Below the pieces are notes generated by a model. The model did no database searches, was not told the DNA's origin, and worked only from the letters and a program-made list of their open reading frames with translations. A program made the translations under genes and the position numbers. This document shows positions 1 through 4,326 of a stretch of 5,778 nucleotides of DNA, piece after piece (position 1 is the first letter of the stretch; each line of letters begins with the position of its first letter). Origin of the DNA: an uncultured Collinsella sp. (lineage in GTDB: Bacteria > Actinomycetota > Coriobacteriia > Coriobacteriales > Coriobacteriaceae); the NCBI GenBank assembly GCA_900543945.1, contig UQTN01000118.1:1-5778 (forward strand), in the 5' to 3' direction.

Positions 1-929
1 TCTTGGTAGGCGTGCGTAAAGTCACGGTTAAAGCAGCGCTTGAGCTGGCGCTGACGGGCGGCTTCCTCGTCCTTGGCAACGGTGGTTCCGGCCAGCATGT
101 CATCAATCTGATGACGATACACGTCGACGATGGAATACACGTAATCGGGCGCCTTCATGCGGCCCTCGAGCTTGAGCGACGCGGCGCCGGCGTCATACAG
201 GCGGCGAACAAGTTGTGAGGTGTTGGTGTCACGCGGGCACAGCGCGCGCTCGCGACCGGCAGGGGAGAGCGAGCGACCGTTCTCGTCGATCAGCTCGTAG
301 GGCAAGCGGCAGGGCTGGGCGCACATGCCACGGTTGGCCGATCGTCCCGCCATGGCAAAGCTCGAAAGCAGACACAGGCCAGAGTAGCAAAAGCAGATGG
401 CGCCATGGCTAAAGACCTCAAGGTCCACATCGGGCGCGGCATCGTGAATGGCGGCAATCTCGTCGATGGAAAGCTCGCGCGAGAGGGTCACGCGGTCGGC
501 GCCCTGCTCGCGGCACCAAAGGGTTCCGCGGTCGTCGTGGATGTTCGCCTGGGTCGAGATATGCGTCTCGATGCCGGGCATCGTGCGCTTGACCTCAAAG
601 AACAGGCCCCAGTCTTGGATGATAAAGGCGTCGGCGCCCAGCGTGGAGCAGCGATGGATGAGTTGCAGCGCATCGCTCATCTCGGACTGCTTGATGACGA
701 TGTTGACCGTGACGTAGACGCGCGACCCGGCTAGATGCGCGGCGCGGCAGGCTTGCTCAAAGGCCTCGTCGGTAAAGTTGGTGGCCTTGCGGCGGGCGTT
801 GAAGCTGCCCATGCCGCAGTAGATGGCGTCTGCCCCGGCAGCGAGTGCGGCGGCGAAGGGCTCCGGGCCTCCGGCGGGGGCCAAGAGCTCGGGTCTACGG
901 TTGGTGGTTCGACTGGCGGTTGCGGTCAT
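1..929 (-). CDS. U32 family protein (collagenase-like peptidase / RNA hydroxylation type), 3' end cut off
   Basis: The frame is open from ATG at 929-927 to the left edge, giving 309 residues of a longer protein. It opens with a TIM-barrel-like segment (RRPELLAPAGGPEAFAAAL, then ADAIYCGM near residue 35) and matches the U32 signature at residues 171-189: E-V-F, G-A-I-C179, G-L-C186, L-L-S. NRGMC203AQPCR follows, then C231 and a KLEGRMK motif. In UbiU-type members four cysteines bind a 4Fe-4S cluster; C179, C186 and C203 keep the UbiU spacing, and C231 is a possible fourth. Known relatives include RlhA and TrhP (23S rRNA and tRNA hydroxylation), UbiU/V, and proteins annotated as peptidases; the missing C-terminus would separate these. 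The start is supported by AAAGG six bases upstream and an in-frame stop at 959-957. It is cytoplasmic (no signal peptide) and divergent from ridA. Family assignment is firm; the exact activity is open. Confidence 0.93.
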   Translation of the reverse strand, partial: MTATASRTTNRRPELLAPAGGPEPFAAALAAGADAIYCGMGSFNARRKATNFTDEAFEQACRAAHLAGSRVYVTVNIVIKQSEMSDALQLIHRCSTLGADAFIIQDWGLFFEVKRTMPGIETHISTQANIHDDRGTLWCREQGADRVTLSRELSIDEIAAIHDAAPDVDLEVFSHGAICFCYSGLCLLSSFAMAGRSANRGMCAQPCRLPYELIDENGRSLSPAGRERALCPRDTNTSQLVRRLYDAGAASLKLEGRMKAPDYVYSIVDVYRHQIDDMLAGTTVAKDEEAARQRQLKRCFNRDFTHAYQ

Positions 930-961
930 ATCCTGCCTTTCAAAATGCTCAGATACTCAAA

Positions 962-967
962 AGTATA
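962..967 (-). promoter_or_regulatory. Possible -10 element for the U32 gene
   Basis: On the minus strand these bases read TATACT, 32 nt upstream of the ATG. The bases 17 positions further upstream (ATCGCC) are a poor -35, so the assignment is weak. The element overlaps a small inverted repeat, ATACT (953-957) / AGTAT (962-966) with a 4-base loop, which could be an operator or chance. Confidence 0.25.
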
Positions 968-1111
968 GTGGTGCCGTCGCGGCAGGCGATGCCCGTGCTC
1001 TAAGCGGGATAAAGTCTTCAGCAGCTTGGACTGGCTGCTCCACATGAGAACCGTTCAGCGGTCCGGGGAAACCGTTGGGCGATAAAATATTCTCGCAACG
1101 TGATAATAATC

Positions 1112-1140
1112 TTGCATCGCGCGGAAACCTTGAGTACTAT
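1112..1140 (+). promoter_or_regulatory. Sigma70-type promoter for ridA
   Basis: TTGCAT (1112-1117) and TACTAT (1135-1140) are separated by exactly 17 bases, a near-consensus housekeeping promoter. Transcription would start near 1147, giving a leader of about 80 nt before the ridA ATG. The AT-rich stretch just upstream (1081-1110) could act as an UP element. Confidence 0.6.
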
Positions 1141-1215
1141 CCCAATCAAGCGCGGTGTTCAGACCGAACTGTGCCTCCCGGTGTGAACGCCGCGCTCCCG
1201 TTCCCTTTTACTTGT

Positions 1216-1221
1216 AAGGAG
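1216..1221 (+). promoter_or_regulatory. Ribosome binding site of ridA
   Basis: AAGGAG lies six bases before the ATG at 1228. It decides the start against the longer open frame that extends back to 1075. Confidence 0.9.
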
Positions 1222-1227
1222 AAAAAC

Positions 1228-1605
1228 ATGAGCAAGACCGTCGTGTCTTCCGATAACGCACCCGCAGCCATCGGCCCGTATTCCCCCGGTATCCAGACTG
1301 GCAACATGGTGTTCCTGTCCGGCCAGCTGGGCATCGATCCCGCGACCGGCAAGCTGCCCGAGGGTGTCGAGGCCCAGGCCAAGCAGTCCCTCGCCAACGT
1401 CGAGGCTCTGCTGACCGCTGCCGGCGCCACGTTTGCCGATGTCGTCAAGACCACGGTCTACCTGGCCGACATCGCCGACTTTGCCGCCGTGAACGAGATT
1501 TACGCCTCCAAGTTCGAGGCTCCGTTCCCCGCGCGCAGCGCTTTCCAGGTTGCCGCCCTTCCGGCTGGCGGTCTGGTCGAGATCGAGGTTGTCGCCGCTC
1601 TCTAA
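1228..1605 (+). CDS. ridA: RidA, 2-iminobutanoate/2-iminopropanoate (enamine/imine) deaminase
   Basis: This encodes 125 residues, the usual length of the YjgF/YER057c/UK114 family. It hydrolyses reactive enamine/imine intermediates such as 2-aminoacrylate, made by PLP-dependent dehydratases and lyases, to keto acids plus ammonia. It is cytoplasmic and acts as a trimer in the family. The N-terminus, MSKT...NAPAAIGPYS, closely matches E. coli RidA. Active-site residues are present: Y18 (GPY), the SGQ motif at 31-33, N89, R103 in FPARS (equivalent to the substrate-binding Arg105 of E. coli), and E118 near the C-terminus (equivalent to Glu120). E. coli Cys107 is replaced by Phe in SAFQV. The gene has its own promoter and a strong terminator, so it is probably monocistronic, converging on the regulator gene. 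The presence of Arg103 argues for the true RidA subfamily rather than an Rid1-7 paralogue lacking the arginine. Confidence 0.96.
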   Translation: MSKTVVSSDNAPAAIGPYSPGIQTGNMVFLSGQLGIDPATGKLPEGVEAQAKQSLANVEALLTAAGATFADVVKTTVYLADIADFAAVNEIYASKFEAPFPARSAFQVAALPAGGLVEIEVVAAL

Positions 1606-1635
1606 GGTGTTGGTAACAACTAAACATGACATGCA

Positions 1636-1673
1636 AAAAGACCCTGCAGCGCGTGCGAGCTGCAGGGTCTTTT
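1636..1673. terminator. Bidirectional rho-independent terminator between ridA and the regulator gene
   Basis: A perfect 15-bp inverted repeat, AAAAGACCCTGCAGC (1636-1650) and GCTGCAGGGTCTTTT (1659-1673), encloses an 8-base loop. The core GACCCTGCAGC pairs strongly, and each strand ends in a T run. It lies 30 nt after the ridA stop and should also stop leftward transcription from the regulator gene. Confidence 0.93.
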
Positions 1674-1688
1674 GTCAAGCGATGCGAC

Positions 1689-1724
1689 AAAAATGATCCG
1701 TTTCTCTTCGTCCCCAAGGGATCA
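1689..1724 (-). terminator. Second, weaker terminator for the regulator gene
   Basis: Read on the minus strand just after the regulator's TAA, TGATCC (1724-1719) pairs with GGATCA (1699-1694) around a 19-base loop that contains a small CTT/AAG pairing. A run of five T (1693-1689) follows directly. It has the layout of an intrinsic terminator but a short stem, with the stronger hairpin at 1636-1673 as backup. Confidence 0.5.
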
Positions 1725-1727
1725 CGT

Positions 1728-2384
1728 TTAGCCCTCCTTGCGGACTTTTTGCAGGTAGCGGTAGACGCTGGGCTCCGAGATGCCCAGCGCGGTGGCGGCG
1801 CAGGCCACGGCGCCCTTGAGCATAAACACGCCGTTGCCGTTGAGGTGGCGAATGACGTCCACGCGGTCGCTCTGGCCAAGCGACGCTACATCCAGCCCGC
1901 GCGCGCTCAGCAACTCGGCAATGCTGCGGTCGATGAGCTCCTGTGTAGACTCCGAAAGGCTTTCGACCTCGATAGGGGCGGGCTCCGTGCGCGTCGGCGC
2001 TGCGTCGAAGCACGCCATGAGCTGCTGCGCCATGGCGTTTATGGAGCGTACGGTCGAGAGGTCGGTGTTGACGCAGAGCATACCGACGATCTCGTCATCC
2101 TCGCGGATAAAGAACGTCGCGGACTCCAGCGTCTTGCCTCCGGCGCCGCGGCCCTCGTAGCCCGTAATAAACGGCAGGTCGCGATACTTGGGGTCGTGCA
2201 TGATCTTGAGCGCCAGATCGGTGGCGGGACCGCCGACCTTGCGGCCACTCACGATGCCGTTGCGAATATCGACGATGGCGTGGTCGGGATCCGAGAAATC
2301 GTGCAGCACGATCTCGCTGTTCTTACCGAGTATCTGCTCCAGGAAATCGACCATCGGCAAAAAGCGGCGTACGGTCTCGTTCAC
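1728..2384 (-). CDS. YheO/DauR-type transcriptional regulator (PAS-like sensor plus helix-turn-helix)
   Basis: This encodes 218 residues. Residues about 4-117 form a YheO-like PAS domain: FLPMVDFLEQILG, EIVLHDFSD, the segment HAIVDIRNGIVSGR, and then TGYEGRGAGGKTLESATFFI and GMLCVNTD. A variable linker (about 126-145) follows, and residues about 150-213 form the DauR-type HTH (RVDVIRHLNGNGVFMLKGAV, then ALGISEPSVYRYLQKVRK). Family members are DNA-binding regulators; DauR in Pseudomonas represses D-arginine catabolism, and others sit beside amino-acid or purine catabolic genes, but the ligand here cannot be read. The start is GTG at 2384-2382, with AAAGGAG six bases upstream. The open frame runs back to 2525, but that extension (MVDRLPPKSYRSS...) crosses the promoter and does not look like family sequence. 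It is divergent from the permease-ssnA pair, the classic arrangement for a regulator of that pair, and probably of itself. Confidence 0.9.
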   Translation of the reverse strand: MNETVRRFLPMVDFLEQILGKNSEIVLHDFSDPDHAIVDIRNGIVSGRKVGGPATDLALKIMHDPKYRDLPFITGYEGRGAGGKTLESATFFIREDDEIVGMLCVNTDLSTVRSINAMAQQLMACFDAAPTRTEPAPIEVESLSESTQELIDRSIAELLSARGLDVASLGQSDRVDVIRHLNGNGVFMLKGAVACAATALGISEPSVYRYLQKVRKEG

Positions 2385-2390
2385 GGGCAA

Positions 2391-2397
2391 CTCCTTT
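2391..2397 (-). promoter_or_regulatory. Ribosome binding site that fixes the GTG start of the regulator
   Basis: The minus strand reads AAAGGAG, then six bases, then GTG. No comparable site precedes the upstream in-frame ATG codons, including the ATG of MRKNCYDHF at 2435-2433. Confidence 0.88.
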
Positions 2398-2414
2398 GGG
2401 TGAAATCGGAAATG

Positions 2415-2423
2415 ATCATAACA
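2415..2423 (-). promoter_or_regulatory. Extended -10 promoter of the regulator gene
   Basis: The minus strand reads TGTTATGAT, an extended -10 (TGn followed by TATGAT, five of six consensus bases). No good -35 is visible at 17 bases (GTGTTA), which is tolerated with an extended -10. Transcription would begin near 2408, leaving a leader of about 24 nt with the AAAGGAG site. Confidence 0.5.
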
Positions 2424-2539
2424 ATTTTTTCTCATGGTAACACGCTGCTCATCATCTCGTATATCCGCAGGTACATTGCGTAATGCAGACGAACGGTATG
2501 ATTTTGGCGGTAAACGGTCGACCAAAAGAAAAGTAAGAT

Positions 2540-2585
2540 GTTATTTAGACCAGACACATTCCTGACCTGCGGAAACGAGTTATTT
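2540..2585. repeat. Direct repeat of GTTATTT in the control region
   Basis: GTTATTT occurs at 2540-2546 and again at 2579-2585, with start points 39 bases apart. It lies upstream of the permease promoter, where an activator or looping repressor could bind. With only seven bases in AT-rich DNA, chance is possible. Confidence 0.35.
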
Positions 2586-2608
2586 CAGCCGAAGAATAGT
2601 CTGATAAC
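2579..2608. repeat. Imperfect inverted repeat upstream of the permease promoter, candidate operator
   Basis: GTTAT (2579-2583) plus CAG (2586-2588) mirrors CTG (2601-2603) plus ATAAC (2604-2608), with two extra T on the left arm. The right arm ends 12 bases before the -35 at 2621, a position suited to a regulator site. No binding consensus for this regulator family is known to me, so the role is inferred from place and symmetry. Confidence 0.4.
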
Positions 2609-2620
2609 AAAAAATTATTA

Positions 2621-2649
2621 TTGAGAATGAGAACCATCTTTAATACGAT
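2621..2649 (+). promoter_or_regulatory. Promoter for the permease-ssnA transcription unit
   Basis: TTGAGA (2621-2626, five of six consensus) is followed after 17 bases by TACGAT (2644-2649, four of six). The predicted start near 2656 leaves a leader of about 80 nt before the ATG at 2737. A start here would exclude translation from the upstream ATG at 2650. Confidence 0.5.
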
Positions 2650-2736
2650 ATGCAACGAAGGCACAACCTCAACCCCGCACTGCGTCACAATAGAGCGTTA
2701 GATGCGAAAACAACTACTTCGAGGATTGGTGGTCAA

Positions 2737-4131
2737 ATGACCCAGGAGACGGTTACGAACGGCACTGAAGCCCTGTTCACTCGCGAAGGCATGCCTCCCG
2801 TTAAGGAAATGATCCCGTGTGCCCTTCAGCACGTACTGGCATCGTTTGCCGGCATCATTACCCCGGCGGTCATCATGGCCGGCGTCTACGGCTTTAATAG
2901 CCAGCAGAGCACCGACATCATCCAGGTCGCGCTCATTCTTTCGGCGATCGATACGGCCCTTCAGGCCTTCGCTCCCTTCCGTCGCATCGGCGGCGGCCTG
3001 CCCATCGTCATGGGCGTTTCGTTCGCGTTCCTGCCGGCTCTGCAGGCCATGGGTGCCTCGGGCTTTAGCTTTGGTGCGCTGCTGGGCGGCGAGATTGTCG
3101 GCGGTGCCGTCGCGGTCCTCTTTGGTCTGGCCTACAGCAAGATTAAGTGGCTGTTCCCACCCGTCGTGACCGGTACGGTCATCTTCTCCATTGGCGTCTC
3201 TCTCTATCCCACGGCCGTCAAGTATATGGCCGGCGGTATGGGTACGCCACTGTGGGGCACCCCGCAGGCCTGGTGCGTCGCTCTTATCACCTTCGCCGTG
3301 GTCTTTGCGCTCGCCAACTTTGGCAAGGGCACGCTCAAGCTGGGATCCGTGTTCTTTGGCATGATCGTTGGCATGATCGTCTCCATCCCCTTTGGCATGA
3401 TCGACTTCTCAAGCGTCGCCACCGCTCAGGTCTTCGCCCTTCCCAAGCTCATGCCCTATGCGCTCGAGTTTGATCCCGAGGTCTGCATTACCCTCGCCGT
3501 CGTGTTCCCCATGGTTGCCATCCAGGTTATCGGCGACGTCTCCGCCGCCTGCCTGGGCTCCATCGACCGTATGCCCACCGAGCGCGAGCTCTCCGGCGCT
3601 ATCGTGTCCCAGGGCCTCACCTCTATGGTCGGCGGCCTGCTGGGCGGTCTTCCCACCAGCGCCCTTGGCCAGAACGTGGGCATCATCTGCTCCAACAAGG
3701 TCGTCAACAAGTGGGTCTTTGTGATCATCGCGGCCGTCTTTGCCATCGCCGGTCTGTTCCCGCAGCTCTCTGCCGTCCTTTCCGCTATCCCGCAGCCCGT
3801 CATCGGCGGCGCGACCGTCGGCGTCTTTGGCACCATCACCATGAACGGCGTGCGCATGTTCACCCGCGAGGGCCTCACGCAGCGCACTACCACCATCGTC
3901 GGTACCTCCGTCGTCTTTGGCCTGGGTATCTGGATGGCCAGCGGTTGCCTTGCCGGCGAGGGTATGCCCGCCTGGGTATCCACCGTCATCGGCTCCAATG
4001 CCGTAACCCCCACCGCCATCATGGCCATTGTCCTTAACCTGATCCTTCCGCAGACGCCGGTCGTGGCTCAGCACATCGATGCTGCCAAGGACGCTGCCGT
4101 GGATCTGGTCTTGCCCGAGAGCAAGAAGTAA
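2737..4131 (+). CDS. NCS2-family (uracil-xanthine type) purine permease
   Basis: This encodes 464 residues, normal for the nucleobase-cation symporter 2 family (about 430-480), which imports purines or uracil with a cation across the inner membrane. Hydrophobic segments fit the 14-helix UraA fold: about 26-50, 61-80, 86-105, 111-133, 139-158, 178-195, 203-222, 249-268, 286-303, 309-320, 326-342, 347-367, 386-404, 424-439. Family marks are Q31-H32 in helix 1, I-G-D267 in helix 8, and Q312-N313-x-G in helix 10. At the positions of XanQ Glu272 and Asp304 this protein has Q263 and Q292, an unusual pair. S95 lies where XanQ has Asn93. I place the start at 2737; GAGG (2721-2724) and GGTGG (2728-2732) are modest ribosome sites. 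An upstream in-frame ATG at 2650 would add 29 polar residues unlike the family. It is followed by ssnA and transcribed away from the PAS-HTH regulator, so a xanthine/urate-like substrate is likely but unproven. Confidence 0.93.
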   Translation: MTQETVTNGTEALFTREGMPPVKEMIPCALQHVLASFAGIITPAVIMAGVYGFNSQQSTDIIQVALILSAIDTALQAFAPFRRIGGGLPIVMGVSFAFLPALQAMGASGFSFGALLGGEIVGGAVAVLFGLAYSKIKWLFPPVVTGTVIFSIGVSLYPTAVKYMAGGMGTPLWGTPQAWCVALITFAVVFALANFGKGTLKLGSVFFGMIVGMIVSIPFGMIDFSSVATAQVFALPKLMPYALEFDPEVCITLAVVFPMVAIQVIGDVSAACLGSIDRMPTERELSGAIVSQGLTSMVGGLLGGLPTSALGQNVGIICSNKVVNKWVFVIIAAVFAIAGLFPQLSAVLSAIPQPVIGGATVGVFGTITMNGVRMFTREGLTQRTTTIVGTSVVFGLGIWMASGCLAGEGMPAWVSTVIGSNAVTPTAIMAIVLNLILPQTPVVAQHIDAAKDAAVDLVLPESKK

Positions 4132-4147
4132 CCAATTCGGTGCTATT

Positions 4148-4179
4148 CGTCGGCGGACGCATCGCCTCGTCCGCCGACG
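4148..4179 (+). repeat. Perfect 12-bp GC hairpin after the permease gene
   Basis: CGTCGGCGGACG (4148-4159) pairs fully with CGTCCGCCGACG (4168-4179) around the 8-base loop CATCGCCT. It starts 17 nt after the permease stop and has no T run, so it is not a classic terminator. It may protect the permease message 3' end or attenuate read-through into ssnA. A related hairpin with the same TCGCC loop core follows ssnA at 5699-5734. Confidence 0.85.
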
Positions 4180-4182
4180 TCA

Positions 4183-4309
4183 TGCGGCGTCAAGCCGCAC
4201 TTCAAAGGGTTTGTCCCTTTGGTGAAGCGTTGACGGGAGAGGGCCCGTTTCCGGTGTAGGCCGGCGCTTCGCACTCCGCCATGTCAGAGGTGTCAAACCC
4301 CGCCTCTGA
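4183..4309 (+). promoter_or_regulatory. Highly structured intercistronic RNA leader of ssnA, function unknown
   Basis: Several stems can form: TGCGGC/GCCGCA (4183-4188, 4194-4199); CAAAGGG/CCCTTTG (4203-4209, 4215-4221), extendable by CGTCAA/TTGACG (4188-4193, 4230-4235); ACGGG/CCCGT (4233-4237, 4244-4248); CCGG/CCGG (4251-4254, 4261-4264); the closing helix GTGAAGCG/CGCTTCGC (4222-4229, 4265-4272); and TCAGAGG/CCTCTGA (4284-4290, 4303-4309) just before the ribosome site. The closing helix with two inner stems makes a three-way junction, and it cannot coexist with the extended second hairpin. No consensus of a riboswitch I know is matched. Apart from TTGACG (4230-4235), which lacks a partner -10, no promoter is visible, so ssnA is probably read from the permease promoter. 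Confidence 0.5.
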
Positions 4310-4314
4310 TGTTG

Positions 4315-4321
4315 AAGGGAG
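4315..4321 (+). promoter_or_regulatory. Ribosome binding site that fixes the ssnA start
   Basis: AAGGGAG sits five bases before ATG 4327. An in-frame ATG at 4309 would add six residues (MLKGAS), but it precedes this site and is partly inside the hairpin arm 4303-4309, so it is not used as the start here. Confidence 0.85.
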
Positions 4322-4326
4322 CATCC

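Larger units (their letters stand above)
930..1227. other. Divergent intergenic region between the U32 gene and ridA
   Basis: No convincing gene is seen in these 298 bases. The ridA frame is open upstream to 1075, but that extension lacks a ribosome site and RidA-like sequence. The segment contains a candidate minus-strand promoter near 962, a perfect 6-bp inverted repeat AGCAGC (1020-1025) / GCTGCT (1034-1039) with an 8-base loop, an AT-rich patch around 1081-1110, and the ridA promoter at 1112-1140. No tRNA or recognised riboswitch was found. Confidence 0.6.
2385..2736. other. Divergent control region between regulator and permease
   Basis: These 352 bases are clearly richer in A+T than the flanking genes and contain no credible gene. 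They carry the regulator's ribosome site and extended -10, a second rightward promoter-like pair (TTGCGT 2476-2481, TATGAT 2497-2502, short 15-base spacing), the palindrome GGTCGACC (2516-2523), a direct repeat of GTTATTT (2540, 2579), an imperfect inverted repeat (2579-2608) and the main rightward promoter (2621-2649). The permease frame is open back to 2650, but without a ribosome site there. A regulator-binding site is expected here by position; which repeat serves is not decided by the sequence. Confidence 0.65.

Noticed and set aside
3..968. Three consecutive plus-strand open frames at the left end
   Set aside because: All lie in one frame opposite the U32 gene, whose minus-strand translation carries a full U32 signature.
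1075..1227. N-terminal extension of RidA from 1075
   Set aside because: RidA family length and homology begin at MSKT, AAGGAG sits before ATG 1228, and the extension spans the promoter.
1626..2483. Plus-strand open frame of 285 codons over the regulator gene
   Set aside because: It begins inside the terminator, lacks a ribosome site, and its sequence is the reverse frame of a clear PAS-HTH regulator.
2612..2632. Fur-like box (ATTATTATTGAGAATGAGAA)
   Set aside because: It resembles AT-rich iron boxes only partly, lacks the required inverted symmetry, and the neighbouring genes give no iron-related context.
2650..2736. Permease start at ATG 2650
   Set aside because: There is no ribosome site upstream, it falls before the predicted transcription start, and the 29 extra residues are polar and unlike NCS2 N-termini.
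2385..2736. Purine riboswitch before the permease
   Set aside because: I looked for the three-way junction with the conserved J2/3 and loop-loop sequences of purine riboswitches and found no match here or in 4132-4326.
3409..4074. Antisense open frames of 190 and 221 codons opposite the permease
   Set aside because: Repetitive G/D/H-rich or M/T/P-rich translations with no recognisable domain, fully inside a convincing permease gene.
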